From Pezizomycotina sp. ARF18 (taxonomy: Eukaryota; Ascomycota): a stretch of 64,000 nucleotides of DNA. Where the stretch lies: NCBI GenBank assembly GCA_002224055.1, contig AZLU01000002.1, positions 296,777 to 360,776 of the forward strand, in the 5' to 3' direction. The first letter of the stretch is position 1, and the number at the start of each line of letters is the position of its first letter. Both the position numbers and the translations under genes were made by a program. Positions 1 through 11,732 of the stretch are shown piece by piece. The notes under the pieces are model-generated. The model was given only the letters and a program-made list of their open reading frames with translations, was not told where the DNA came from and made no database searches.

Positions 1-543
1 GTTTGCCCCCTTTTGCAACTACGGCCAGTTCCTCTTTTACGACCGTCCTTATTTCCTGCCTAATTATATTGGCTAACTCCTCCTTTAAATGGTTTGTAAT
101 TTGCATGAACTCGCTCTTGATATCGTATATATCCTCCCTCGGCGTTGTTTCTAGTGTTATGTCTTGAAGTCTGTTGTTCGAAGGTCCCGACGACTCCGGC
201 GAGCCCGAAGGTGGGGTAGGTTGGGTATCGCTCTCGTTTCTGCTACCGACAACGTCGATTGCCCAACATCTTGGACGTTTTCGGTCTTCGACAGGTTACT
301 CCTTAGTAATATTCCTTTGAGTGCATCCCTGGTGGCGTTTAATCTGTTACTAAAACCTTTGCCAGCGTTATAGGCCACTGAGGAGGTTGTATGCCGATGG
401 GATATGGGTTCTATGGGTCTCGAAATCTCGGTAACCTCAGTAGCGGAACCGGTTCCTGGGGTTGTGGCTATTTGGCTTCTTTGATTGCTAGGCCCTCCTT
501 TTGCTGAGATGGCGTCTCTTGCAGTTCTTTTTAACCTTTTCAT
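1..543 (-). CDS. Unknown basic/coiled-coil protein, N-terminal part, runs off left edge
   Basis: I do not recognise a named family. From the ATG at 543 the protein is basic and Ser/Thr-rich. It contains FSNRLNATRDALKGIL and, further on in another frame towards base 1, a charged helical stretch beginning EDIYDIKSEF and continuing with repeated KEEL segments typical of a coiled coil. The layout (basic start, F-[AS]-N-[KR]-L segment, then a Lys/Glu helix) parallels the N-terminal half of the gene at 2474-4784, so I read the two as tandem paralogues. If so, the nuclease-like and chromodomain parts would lie outside the window. The frame changes once, near 157. An open frame at 488-766 upstream has no ATG and is not included. 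Confidence 0.4.
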
Positions 544-2473
544 CTCCTCTTCTCTTTTTTATTTTGCTTAAACCTTTATGAACGTTCGAACCGACAGGTT
601 GATGGGAGGAAGGATTTTCAGGCAAGACAGCTGCTGCATCAGGGCAAACGTAACAGTCCAAAAGCAGTGTCTTGAGGGGCGCTAAGCAGCCCTTTTTATG
701 TTTCAACCTCGACCAGCCCTTCCTCACTTTATCAATATTTCTTGCTGTGTAGACTGTGCAGGACAAGTTAATGAGTCAACTTCAAGTACCTAAAGACTAG
801 TTTTATTCCGACACATTGTTGGAATACTGTCGTATCAATGTGGGTTTCCCGTCCGAATATGGAACGAATGGGCGTTCTGGGATGGAACCTTTCACAAAGC
901 CTTGCATCTTATTTCCCAGTTAAAGCAGCCGAAAGAATAAACTCATCAGGATGTAAAACAGTTTCTTTTAGAACTAGTCACATAAGGTGTTCCGCTTCCC
1001 TGACAGACGCCGACTTTAGGACTCAGTAACCTGACGAAAAGCTAAAAAGATCAACCATGAAACTCGATCACAAAGGAAATGCTCCAATAATGGGCTGTAA
1101 ATGGCTCTTAAGACGAGTTCACCCACGGTATGATTTATGTGAATCTAGCGAAAGCCAAGGGAATGATACATCGATCGCTTGTCGAGAATTCTAGTTCTCC
1201 GAAGCCTCGCCCCAGAGCAGAACACCAGATTCCTCATCGGCCACTAATACTACGTTCGATGAGGGAGTAAAAAATGATTTAGGCAATGAAATTGTACTTG
1301 CAAGAGTGGGGGCAGGTCTACATCGGCAAAGTCTTTTCCACCCAACCTCCACAAGTTTTGAACCTCCACCGTCGCTCTCAACGACAAAGCTTAAGAATAA
1401 ATTGGATTGTCGAATACAGAATAAGGCTATTTAATCTAGGAAATGAGAATGTTTGACTGGATTTCCTAACGCTTCCTCTTTTAAAGGATGCGAATTTGTT
1501 TTGTGATACGTTGTTTGCGCTGCAGCTACTTTCGGTGGCTAATCAGGCACTTGCATAATTTCAGTCATTCTTCAGCGCTTACACGTAATTCAGAGCTGAG
1601 CAGAATTCTCGTAGCCTTCTCGAAAAGAAAACGATTTCTTTCTAGCTATAACTTAATTCGGTACCTCTGAATTTCACTAGTAAATTAATAATAGAAGGTT
1701 TAACTACAAGATAGGATACCAACTACATGAATTCAGAACAAAAACAGAAGAAAAAAGAAAAAGGAAAAACGGAAAGAAGACGATAGCTCAAAACACGATT
1801 TGTGCTGTCGAAGGACTTACAAAAGGAAAAATCCTGCTTTCTCCTTTTTTTTTTTTTTTTTTTTTTTTACAATACAATGAACCCGCCTTGGAAATGCTTG
1901 ATATATTTGGGGCCATCAGCAAATGAGGTTCGAAAATGAATATTACTTCAGATTCTACGATCACTACTGAGAGCACTGAAGATCCTCCACCTCTGTGGTA
2001 TAGCACGAAACTAATAGTATATTTCTTAAGAGGTCGTCCTTCCTCAAGCCCCTTTTTCTCTTTAGTTTTCTTACCTAGCTTTCCTCTTTTTCCTCTTTCC
2101 TTAGTAGGTTCTTCTACTTCGGCAAAACTCTCACGATCGGAAGTCTCTTCTTTCCTGTGGAATTTTTTTGCTTTTCTTTCTTTGCATGCTTTACTGTCCT
2201 TGGGTCCTTATTTTACTCACTCTTAGTCTAGTTGACGTGTCGCTGTCGGGATATGATTCATCGGCGTCGCTTATACTGGATCTAGCACTGCTTGACCATG
2301 ATCTACTCTTCCTCGCTTTCTTTTCTTACTAGATCCCTTATAATCCTGGGTGACGAATGGATCTTCATTTGCTAACGCTCGAGGAACGCTTGCTGACACC
2401 TTGGAGCTGGTAGATCCCATCCGGCCTTAGAGTCGTGGGTGGCTTTAAACTCGCCCAGTAATCGTTTCCATTC
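544..2473. other. Gene-poor spacer
   Basis: No convincing gene. Short open frames on both strands lack homology signals or splice structure. A run of 24 T lies at 1845-1868. An open frame at 1936-2226 (+) is low-complexity Ser/Phe/Leu. Confidence 0.4.
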
Positions 2474-4784
2474 TCAGTTTTTCAATTCTTTCGCTATTTC
2501 TTCCGCGGATTTCCATGTTGCTTTCGAAATCGGCTGCCCTTTCCACTTGATGAAGAATTTTTCCACTTCAGGTTTCGCCCCATTATCAAAATATCTATGA
2601 ATGATCCTTTCCACAGAGAGGGCGACTTCTCCCTTGCTAGCTCCTCGCGACCGAGCAGAAGTGCCTCTCCACTCACGAAGTGCCTGAGTTTCCTCCCTTA
2701 ATAGGAGTGTCAGATTGCGATGATTCGTTCGCAGTTGGTGATCCTTCCAGAAAGTCTTTTGTCCGATCTACCTCCGGAGTTTTTAGTTTTATATATGCCA
2801 GAAGGTTGTCGTTGCGACAGTGCTCCAACTTTCGAATCATTTCAATGCAGCGTACGAAATAGCGAGCGTACATCGGCTGCATATAATCTCTCACATTTTG
2901 TAAAACACTCAGAAGAACGGCCATGTTCTCGGGTACTAGAATGTCTCCAGTCCACATCGAGCTCATATCCTAAGAAAAGTCAAATAACTTGATATTAGCT
3001 AACATCCTAAGTAAACCTTCTGAGTGAACATATACCTACATAAACAACTTTCTGTTCCGTCCTGCAGATATACCGCTGCATCAACCATACTTGGAACACG
3101 GGTCCACATTCGAAATGCCTATAGCAGGAATTCGGTGATCGCCTCTATTCTTTCGCGGATATTCGGCTTCTCTCTCCAGATGATGATAATACTCGCAGAT
3201 GCTCATCATGGAAACAGCAATTTGAGACTGGACCGTCAAGTGTGCGTCCCGGTATCTTTATTTCTTGAGGTCACACGCCAGAAAGGGCATACAAAGCCTC
3301 GCACCATTGATCGGGCGGATGAACCAGTCAACGTTTTTCAGATCATCCAAGAGTTCCGGGGCATGAAAGCCAATTATTCCATCAGGCTTAAAGTAATTCG
3401 TTACTAATTTTCGCGAAATGAATCGAGTTGTAAGGTACTTATTCTGCGCTCTGTAGTGATAAAATCAGTCTACCAATACTTCTTTTTACAGGGATAGCTA
3501 TGCGGGCTAACGTGAGAACTACGAGGAGAGAGAATGTTAAAGGAAATAAAAATTGTGAAACGCAGACGTACATTGCGAATGGGGAATGAATCCCGCCATT
3601 TGATACCGGGGTGATACCTGCTCCACAGAATATTCTATGGAAAAAGCTTCCTTCACCGTCGAAAAAGTACGACTGCCAGTGTGGCTCCAAAAATCTTCTC
3701 TGCTTGTTTCGCTTTCTTTATTCCACATCCACTTTTTAAATGCCTCTGCTCGTCTTTGCCATTCGCAGTCGGGTTCTTTTGATCAACGAATTTTTTGATT
3801 TTTTTTTTTAAAAAAAATTAGACTTCTTGACCTTTCATGCATATTTTTTAGATATTTAGGAGATAGTCTTACCTTAATGGTCTTCAATAGATGCTCCATG
3901 AAGAAATTCTCTTGTTTCTTGCTCATATCTTTGCCCTTGATTGTGACCCTCTTCAAAGGCTCCTGACAATCGAGCCTTACACCTTCGTTTTGAATTTTCT
4001 GCCAATATCTATGCGTCGCCTTCGATGGTGTCATTACAACATCCGCTTCGGCATATCCTGATGTCTAGTTCGTTCATCATATTTGCGGTATTCTTTCTTC
4101 GCATCTTTCTCGTCTGGGCTCCAGTTTGTCGTTTCGGAGTCTGAAATAGTATTACTATTGTGACTTCCAATTTCAGGACCGGTGATCTTCTGTGAGACTT
4201 TGGATCTTGATACCGGAGTTACCGGCCGTTGCGTATGCTTCAATTTATTTCTTTCTCCTCTTTTCGTCTTTTCCCCCGCGAACTCTCTCCCAGGCTTTTT
4301 TCGATCTCCTCCTTGAAACTCTTTAAATCTTTATCGAAATCCTCCTTATATTTTCCCTCAGCTCCGCAAGCTGTTCCTTGAGAAGATCTTTCAATAAGCT
4401 CTTCAACCGCTCATCTTTGACCTTCTCCGTTTCAACTCTCTGAGCTATTGGGGCGTTAACCGGAAGCTCTTGCAGCGGCAGCCTTTCGAGCGGGTCTTTG
4501 CTTTCATCGGGCGGAGTGAATAAGCCGTGGCGCTGTACTGACGCTACGGAATCATTGATATTTTCAAGCCGCTTGGATTTTTTCTTGTGTGCCTTCTTGG
4601 AGCGAGAATCATCCTTTGTATTCTCGGTTCCCGTTTCAGCCCTCGATCTATCGCGCGATCCTCTGGGGAGGGCATTAATAAGATTCTTTGAGGAAGATGT
4701 GAGTTTATTAGCAAAAGTATTGAATGAGGAATTCCGTTTCGGGGGTTGCGGCCTGTCTGATTCATAGTTCCTCGTTTTGCTCAT
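2474..4784 (-). CDS. Candidate PD-(D/E)XK-like protein with C-terminal chromodomain
   Basis: Reading from the ATG at 4784: a basic, Ser-rich start (FANKLTSSSKNLI); a Lys/Glu coiled coil (4330-4400); a helical segment containing THRYWQKIQNEG (about 4000); then, near 3260-3400, KPDGIIGF followed about 30 residues later by MPFLACDLKK and a Gln-containing helix (LTVQSQIAVSMM). The spacing PD ... (D/E)xK ... Q is that of the PD-(D/E)XK fold in fungal DUF7924-like proteins. A helical tail (2673-2966) follows. The last 70 residues (2474-2690) fit a chromodomain: VERII, then KFFIKWKG, then ATW. The segments lie in several frames, so exon limits are uncertain. The nuclease-like call is by motif only. 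The chromodomain could instead belong to a separate gene or to a retroelement integrase remnant, but no other integrase or reverse transcriptase motif is visible nearby. Confidence 0.42.
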
Positions 4785-7193
4785 CTTTTTTCATCAATAT
4801 TTTTCTTTTTTTCAAATACAGCACCACGAAGCTCCCGAAGCATAGTAAAAACAATCATACAGCATTTATCCTCAGTACTATAGATGGCTATTTAAATATG
4901 GTTCTTATGCTTTTTTAATTTGAGGGGAATAAGAGGACAGATCCAAACCGCCTGCTCGATGGCAATCTCCGCCCACCTTGAGGATCTACCAGAGAGCCAG
5001 GGCGAAACCAAGTCTGTGATCCTTACGCCCACACCATCCATCTCTTCATATTATTTGGTCGATTGACATTTCCTTCTACGATCCATTTTCTGTTTAGGTA
5101 GGTGTTTCTGAACCCCCACACCATAATAAAGGAAGGTCCGGGACCGAACTTGACCCACTGTACCCCATCGAGCATCGCCGCATCTCGCTCGAGCTGGGCA
5201 CGGCGCAGGCCTCCGGAACAGTTGGATCCGGAAAAAGGAAACGAGGTGTGTGTATTTATTTATTTATTTATTTATTTTGGTTACATTAACTTATTCCTTC
5301 TAGGCTTCCTAGACCGTTAATTTCTCCACCCCCTGTTCCTACAATTTACCATTTAGCAGCGAAAGGGGGTGGTACTGCTCTGCCGCCTAAGGCGTAATAT
5401 GCACCTCGCCGCTGTAACCGCTAGAATTCTCGGAGGTAGCATTGGGTGCAAGATGATCAAGAGCTTCATTGGAAATAAAAGTACATATACAAGTTAAGCA
5501 ATAGTTTACTGCTCAAATAGAAAGCCTCGTTTGCAAATTTGAGTTATGCTTTCTTCATGTGTGCGGCGGCTAATTGGTTCATAATGGACACTCTCATTTA
5601 GTGTAGAGGAGAGCCTACCTGCCGTCCCACCACAGCCTTGCTCTAATTTGGCCGCATTTTTCCTCTTGCCTTTCACTCTTCTCTCTCTCTCTCTCTTTCT
5701 CTGCTTCCTTCTTTCTTTCTCTTTGAAGAGGCGGGTGCGGACCATAAGCCCTAGACATAGGATCTCTCTTCCTAGCTTTCTCGCTTCTGGTTTAGCCCTT
5801 ATGTTCATCTATATTTATATAGAATTTTACTGTAACCTTCCCCGGTATTATTATCGGGGTTGAATTAATACTTTATAGGAGGCAGTAACGCAAACAAGGC
5901 CCTAAAATGTAAACAAAAGCCCCTTCTCGACCAGCGCAATTTCGCCTTTTTATTGACTTCCTCAACTGTCTATTCGTAATAGAAGTACGCTTTGCGAGAT
6001 GCATGGTCTCTTCTTTCTACAGCTATACGTTGACCGAATAAAGATCCTCAGAATTTTGGGTGGGTAGAATTGTTACCACACTCGGCGGCTAAATTTAATT
6101 TCCCATTGCGCACCGGCGCGTACCTGACACATCACCCAGCGCTTGCTATCCTACCCATTGTCATCTTAACAGCACAATTTAGCTGCAGCCACAAGATTAC
6201 TTTATTACTCTTGAGTTGAAGGGCATCATGCTTTCAATTCTGCGGTTATAGCCCTATGCAGCATCGTACTTTGTTACCGGAAAACTGCCTTTTTAATCAG
6301 GCTCTTCACGATTCGAGTTTAAATTTCCTGCCAAGCCTCACCAAAAAACAGTTGTTTATCGATATATACATCCGGATTCTAGCCTTTTGTAATTTGTCTA
6401 TCTCTAATCTTTGGCAAATCTATGATCAGTGGTTGACGCCCTCAAATCATTCATAACATAGACGCGACCGGTAGACTGAGGAATCCGCGCCGATATATCA
6501 AAGACAAACGATAATGGCGACGCGCCTAGCTTTATGCTTATGGGACACTTTTTATTCTACAGCAACGCTGAATTGGTGGAGCGAGCGTATCTGTCAAAGA
6601 TCATTTGCTCCACTCGGGCCTACGTCGATTTGTAGTCTCGACGACTGTAACAATTAAAGGTCTAAGCCCTGCCACCATCTCATAATGAATTCTTTCAATT
6701 TCTTTCCTGTTTGGCGTTAAACTATACGCTACGCTTGTTTCCCGGGCATATATTCAAGAAGAGACTTTATTGAGGAAGATTAGTCGTCGTGAAACTTCAT
6801 AGCTGATTTGCTCCTCACGCCCGGGAAATAGCGTGACCCTGAGCTCGAGCTTTGTGATACAGTGTACACGTATAAGCTCCACTATGGGCACATGCCTATA
6901 GAAACTATCTGATAATTCTATTAATATTACACATACTAGCACTGCCTTTAGACTTTCACATACATACGACCACATAGCTGAAAAAGCTATTCCTAAAAAA
7001 AAAACAATGGGAAACCGTTTTGAAAAAAAAAAAAAAAAAAAAACTTTTAGATCTGAAAGAATACTGGCAAAAGCATTACAAATCCACGCACCGCGTTTGC
7101 CGTCATTTCTTGGACGCCCCAAACGGTTCTGTTTATTTACGATAGGGTCAGTGCTACAGTGTGCTAGTAGTTACTATAGATTCTTCTGTGTGA
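4785..7193. other. Gene-poor spacer with one possible exon
   Basis: AT-rich. A stretch at about 5130-5230 has coding-like composition and ends before a GTGTGT, so it may be one exon of a lost or unrecognised gene. A short (TTTA)n run lies at about 5249-5278 and a long A run at 7023-7043. Nothing else recognisable. Confidence 0.3.
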
Positions 7194-7874
7194 TTACATA
7201 TTAAAACTATGAATGCTACCAACGGTATCACACTTTCCTCGACGGTCTCTCGAGCCTTTTCTCAAGGCATATTGAGACTCTAGAGGATATACTTTCAATA
7301 AACCTTGCTTTGAGGAAATACCTCTTCCCTCTCTTGTGTTACTTTTCTCCTCTCGATCCTTTTCTTTATTTTTTCTTCTTCCTTCTTCGTCGCTCCTCTT
7401 CTTCCATATCTCTCCCTTCCGAAGCTCTTCATCCTCTTCCGGTGTGCGCTTATCTCCCTTTTTTCTCAAGCGCATAAGCGGGTCTTAATTCGGCTGCGTT
7501 TCTTCTGCTCCTCCGATGCGTTCGGGTCTGCTGATACAGGGACGCGTCCTGAGCCCCCTCTGACCTTATCGCGATAAGCTTGTTTGGCCGCTTTTGCAGT
7601 AGCCCGATAATCGGGATCAGTCGCGTATTTATTCCTTCTCGCAGCGTTATACGCCTCGTAATCGGTTTCTTCGGGTTTCTATCGGGTTTTTCCTTGTTCC
7701 TATCGGGGTTTTCCTCTCCTAAACTACATATTGAGCATTTTTCCTGAGAATGCTCTATTTCCTTCTTAAGAATGCGGCCCGTGTTTCGCAATAGTGCGGA
7801 CGCTGGCATTTGTTAAGGACATTAACGTCCCAGCAGTCGCAGGTGTACGTTAGGTGGCGATAGAATCTACACAT
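7194..7874 (-). CDS. CxCW/DPxYR family member, copy A
   Basis: Start ATG at 7874 gives MCRFYRHLTYTCDCWDVNVL, followed by KCQRPHYC. Further motifs, in more than one frame, are KCSICS (about 7725), TDPDYRATAKAAKQAYRDK (7570-7620) and the C-terminal KGDKRTPEEDEELR (7420-7460), then a Glu/Lys/Arg-rich tail. The order and spacing equal those of the uninterrupted copy at 9828-10424. The paired cysteines suggest a small metal-binding (probably zinc) module ahead of a charged helical tail; this is inference. No signal peptide or membrane segment is visible, so an intracellular role is likely. The upstream region shares an 11-bp motif and a TATA-like element with other copies. Function unknown. The frame is interrupted, so this is either a decayed copy or a sequence error. 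Confidence 0.6.
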
Positions 7875-7945
7875 CGTGACAATCAAGGTCTGCGTGTTTA
7901 AATAAGTGCCTCTAGTAAAAGAGCGGATACTAAGCGGAATAAGGG

Positions 7946-7956
7946 TATTTAGGTGA
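7946..7956 (-). promoter_or_regulatory. Shared upstream 11-mer, copy A
   Basis: TCACCTAAATA on the gene strand, 72 bp upstream of the copy A start. The same 11-mer occurs upstream of copies B and E, and with one mismatch upstream of copy C. Chance expectation for one given 11-mer is well below one per window. Confidence 0.55.
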
Positions 7957-8042
7957 CCTGTCTTTAGGGATATTGCTTCCGTTTGCGCTGAAATATCCTA
8001 AGATTTGTATGCTGGTAGTGCTTAGATAACTACTCCAACGCT

Positions 8043-8053
8043 GGAATTTATAC
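8043..8053 (-). promoter_or_regulatory. TATA-like element, copy A
   Basis: GTATAAATTCC on the gene strand, about 170 bp upstream of the copy A start. Related A/T elements sit at comparable distances upstream of copies B, D, E, F and H. Confidence 0.45.
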
Positions 8054-8276
8054 ACAAGGGCAACTATATACAATACACCGAGGGTAAGCTTAAACGACGA
8101 TATTCCCATTTCAAAGATTTAAACTTGCGGAACTCATTTCAATACCACAAACCTGCATCTTCTCCGATCTTCATTTTGAACTAGGAAGATATTCACCTCT
8201 TTCCTGTTACTTATCTCCTCTTGGTCCTAACCTCTTACTCCTTTCCTCTTCCCTCCTTTTTCGTCGATCTTCCTTT

Positions 8277-8742
8277 TTATTTCGTCGATATTCGTCTTCC
8301 TCTGTCTAACTTGTTAAACTCTTCATCTTCTTCCAGCGTGCGGTTGTCCCCCTTATCCCTAAGTTTATATATGCGATTCCTTCGGCTTCTCCTCTTTTCC
8401 TCGATTGATAGATCCGGGTTTTTATACTTCGGTATGCATCCTGGGATTCTGCCAGTGGGCCTGGATATACCGTCATGAGGACCGTATCTTGACCCTCCCC
8501 AACCTCGTCTACTGCTAGAGCCAGCTTTATCTTCCCTTTCGACTTTTCGTCTCTGCTTCTTTGTATCAGCCGCTCCCCCTCGTCGCCAGTAGCACATGCT
8601 GAACATTCCTTCTGACTGTCCAATTTTCCATCTTGGCAATGCGGGCCATAAATAAGCAAATTTTCTGACGCTCGCATTCCACAAGGACATCATTTCCCCT
8701 ACATCCGCACGTGTACTTCACGTTGCCGTAGAGGTTACGCAT
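8277..8742 (-). CDS. CxCW/DPxYR family member, copy B
   Basis: The ATG at 8742 gives MRNLYGNVKYTCGCRGNDVL, then ECERQKIC. The Trp after CxC is replaced by Arg. A CSAC pair follows at about 8610. The C-terminal motif is IYKLRDKGDNRTLEEDEEF (8315-8370), ending in a short basic tail. A clear DPxYR motif was not found; the middle is Ser/Arg/Gly-rich. The gene lies head-to-tail with copy A, about 400 bp away. The 330 bp upstream of copies A and B are visibly alike, so the pair arose by tandem duplication including the promoter. The frame changes within the gene. Function unknown. Confidence 0.55.
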
Positions 8743-8828
8743 GGCGGCTATAAGGTTTGCGTATTTGAATTAACTGCTTCGAAAAAATACTTCGAAATAA
8801 AAAGACCAGATACCAAACGAAACAACAG

Positions 8829-8839
8829 TATTTAGGTGA
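8829..8839 (-). promoter_or_regulatory. Shared upstream 11-mer, copy B
   Basis: TCACCTAAATA, 87 bp upstream of the copy B start and identical to the elements of copies A and E. Confidence 0.55.
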
Positions 8840-8952
8840 TTTACCCTTAGAGGATGTTGCTTCGGTTTTTCATCTAGGGCTTTGTAAGATTTATATGCTG
8901 GAAGTGCTCAGTGGAATTTTGTTAAATGGGATCCATAGCTGCTTCAATGTCG

Positions 8953-8963
8953 GGATTTTATAC
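8953..8963 (-). promoter_or_regulatory. TATA-like element, copy B
   Basis: GTATAAAATCC on the gene strand, about 210 bp upstream of the copy B start, aligned with the copy A element within a longer conserved upstream block. Confidence 0.45.
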
Positions 8964-9827
8964 TCAAAGAGCAACTGTATGCAGCTCCACTCGAGGGATA
9001 GCTTAAACGACGATGCTCATTCCAGCTCAAAAATTTGAACTTGCAGACATCGTTGTGATACATTTTTAAACTCCAAACCTGATTTTAAACCTTTCAAAAT
9101 AACACTTCTCTAAAAATCAGGCCATTGACTCCGTAGAAGAACGAGCTGAAACGAGTATGTTCTCTTTTGCCCCCTACAGACACAATGCAGGGCTAGACTT
9201 TTGAGCTTGTATAGCGGTAGCTGGTTTCCAGTGCCATTCAAGTCAACATCGTTCAATATACTTATATTACGAGGATGGCTTCTGTCAGTTTTCATGCTAC
9301 AAGCTCGTGGCCTGTTGAGCCAGAAATATCTATTGCTGTAGGAAATGAATCGGATGTATCTTCGGCAAGATGCAGGAGATCAATCGTCTTGGAAATCACA
9401 ATCGTATTAAGACATCATTTTGCTACAAACAATTCTCAGTTGTGGTCTGAGTTCATCTAAGGTTACCAACCCAGCGATATGGGAAATGTATGGGTTTTTC
9501 CGTTACTCTGCATTACCTCGAATGGTTTAGTACCATTGAAGGATACTGCGCAATTGCAAAATAGCCACCGAAGAAGTAGTGGCATGGAAATGCTCACATT
9601 TTTAGGAAAAAAATCAAAAAAAGGGGAGGAGTTAGTAATCATTCGATGAAAAGGGTTGCTACCCCGGCACTACGTTTGTTTCTGACCCACGAATAAATCG
9701 CACAATACAGTTAAATTCAAAATTCCATACGGACAGTACGTGATTGTACGTGACACGACTTCGAGCAAAGCGTTTTCCAAATCTCAGCCTATATTACCAC
9801 TCTTTAGTCGCACTATCTACCTTCGAT
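8964..9827. other. Spacer between copies B and C
   Basis: The first 100 bp continue the upstream homology of copy B: AGCTTAAACGACGAT recurs at about 8088 and 9001. The rest (9100-9827) holds short open frames on both strands that I cannot support as genes. Confidence 0.4.
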
Positions 9828-10424
9828 TTACACGCGCTTTCTGTTTGGGTTAAAATGTATGAAGGTCCCCTTTTTCTTCTCTTTATCCTCATCTCGCTCT
9901 CGCTCTAGGTCCTCTAATTCTTGGTCTTCCTTCTTGCTCCTGGTCTTCCTTTTTTTAAGACTATATATAAGATCCCTTCTATTCCTGGCTTTTCTTCGTC
10001 GCTCTTCTTCTCGAACCCTTTCATCTCGCTCTCTTTTTCTTTCTTCCTCTTGTAAGCGCAAGAGCTCCGGTAGTTCTTCTTTCGTAGGCTGACTTTTCCC
10101 TCTCGAGGCAGAATTCGAAGGATGCATTGAACTACCAGTGTATTCCACTTCCTCTTGTGTTATTTCTTTATTTTGTTTGGGGAGATAATTTCTTTGCCAC
10201 TCTTCATCGGAGATCTGCTGCCCGGGTTCGTTTATCCAATTTTCTTGCGGCTCCATCGGACGATCATCTCGATGACATCTCGAGCAAACACCTCCGCTGT
10301 CTCTTCGTCCCCTTCGTTGGACCAATCCATCATTGGCGCAAATCTTCGGGTATTCGCATGGTCTGAAGACTTCATTATCCCAGCATCCGCACGTGTAGGT
10401 TACACGATCGTAAATCCGACACAT
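9828..10424 (-). CDS. CxCW/DPxYR family member, copy C (uninterrupted, 198 aa)
   Basis: The best reference for the family, because one ATG-to-stop frame covers it. Residues 1-34 read MCRIYDRVTYTCGCWDNEVF, then RPCEYPKIC. A CSRC pair follows near residue 48. The middle (residues 60-105) is polar and the DPxYR motif is weak or absent. From about residue 110 a strongly charged Glu/Arg/Lys helix begins (ELPELLRLQEEERKRERDE) and leads into the C-terminal motif IYSLKKRKTRSKKEDQEL and a basic tail. Six to seven cysteines in the first 50 residues suggest a zinc-binding module, with a coiled coil behind it. No signal peptide or membrane segment. Homology to any named family is not apparent to me. Confidence 0.72.
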   Translation of the reverse strand: MCRIYDRVTYTCGCWDNEVFRPCEYPKICANDGLVQRRGRRDSGGVCSRCHRDDRPMEPQENWINEPGQQISDEEWQRNYLPKQNKEITQEEVEYTGSSMHPSNSASRGKSQPTKEELPELLRLQEEERKRERDERVREEERRRKARNRRDLIYSLKKRKTRSKKEDQELEDLERERDEDKEKKKGTFIHFNPNRKRV

Positions 10425-11245
10425 GGCTACCTACGACGTTGATATTTTCTATAAGAAAAGCGTGTGATTTATGAAAAAAAGAAATTTTTTTTAAATCAAC
10501 TGTAATTTGAAAATCGGTTATTTAGGTAAAGATTTCTGGGAAATTTTGGTTCTGTAGTTTTGGTCTAAGGAACTGGAAAGTTTGTAGGGATGGTTTGAAG
10601 AAGGAACTGGATCAACAGCTCCTCATGGTCAGATTTCATACTAAGGATTTAGATTATAAAGATACGTTGGAGAAATAAGCTTAACCTCGTTACTCACCCA
10701 TAATCCAGTTCTAAAGGTTGGACTTGAGAAAAACATATTACCGCGAAGATGCATTTTTCAAACTTGGAGCTTAAGTCCCTTTGATATTAATACAGTTCTA
10801 AGTAGTGCTTGAGGACACTTTCAAACTCATATTCCCGAATATTTTTTTAAACAATCTTCGAAGTTAAGATATGGGATCGAGGCAGGAAACTCGAGTATAT
10901 TCTTAAATGAATGAATGCCTTTTCTCTGTGATTGAACCACAGAAAGATTCTCATATGTATCCATTCTCAATCTGAGAGTACTCAAAGGAGGATCAGATAT
11001 AAAAGCATGTCTACAAAATGTCTCCAAGAGCAATACAGATTCAGAATCCTTAAACAAGCCCAAATTATTCTTGACACTCTCAAACTTGGCCAAATTTTAC
11101 CTACTCTCCAGTTTTAACCCAACGTATTCCCATCTACTGTGCTGTCTGTATTACCTATGGATCATAAGGGAGTTTAGAGAGATTGTTTTATGGAGCGTGA
11201 ACTCGAGAATTGCGCAATTATGCCTACAAGGTTGGGGTTAAATAT
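10425..11245. other. Upstream region of copy C
   Basis: Contains the TATTTAGGTAA element (10519-10529) and AT-rich DNA. An 88-codon open frame at 10827-11093 (-) has no recognisable motif or family resemblance and lies in the position of the divergent 5' region of copy C. Confidence 0.35.
10519..10529 (-). promoter_or_regulatory. Shared upstream 11-mer, copy C (one mismatch)
   Basis: TTACCTAAATA on the gene strand, 95 bp upstream of the copy C start; one base differs from the copy A/B/E element. Confidence 0.45.
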
Positions 11246-11580
11246 CTATTTAGTCCTATAATTCTCCGAACATTGCACAATTAAGCCTATGATCCATGTA
11301 GTCACAATGATATATGCCTTTTGCGCTATGCGGTTGTGGCGCCTCTGCACCCTCTTTTGATTTTCTTGGGCCCGGTATTCGGCATCATCTGAATATCTTT
11401 TCGCCCTTTTCTGCCAGCTTTGCGCCAGCTGCATTTGTCGCACATTGTACTTTCTCTTTGCTCCATCTCGGCGATTCCTTATGTCTCAGCGCAAATCTGC
11501 GCACTTTTACACTTTATGAGAACGTTGTGCTCCCAGCAGTCGCACTTTTCGTAATTGACAGTGCCGTATAGTCTGCACAT
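11246..11580 (-). CDS. CxCW/DPxYR family member, copy D (short)
   Basis: The ATG at 11580 gives MCRLYGTVNYEKCDCWEHNV, then KCKSAQIC. A second Cys pair (CDKC) and the motif DAEYRAQENQKRVQRRHNR follow in other frames (11330-11450), matching the DPEYRADYNRKQNQRR segment of copy F. No C-terminal RTxxEDEEL motif was found, so the copy appears truncated at its 3' end. It shares the sequence TTCACGTTGAA plus a TATA-like element upstream with copy F. Function unknown. Confidence 0.5.
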
Positions 11581-11732
11581 GACTATCCTGAGTAGTTAGT
11601 ACGGTAAGTTGTCTTCGAATTCAAGAGTTTTATTTCCGTATGTTTGCTCTACGAATATGCTATCTAGATTAGTAATCTTTGTAGCCGTAAATGAGTGTTG
11701 GTGGAAGTGATAGACAACATATCTTTCACGTT

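Noticed and set aside
488-766. Minus-strand 92-codon open frame beside the first coiled-coil gene
   Set aside because: Begins at TTG, not ATG, and has no motif; may be 5' UTR.
3024-3407. Plus-strand 127-codon open frame
   Set aside because: It is antisense to the PD-(D/E)XK-like segment, which has motif support; no ATG context or splice evidence on the plus strand.
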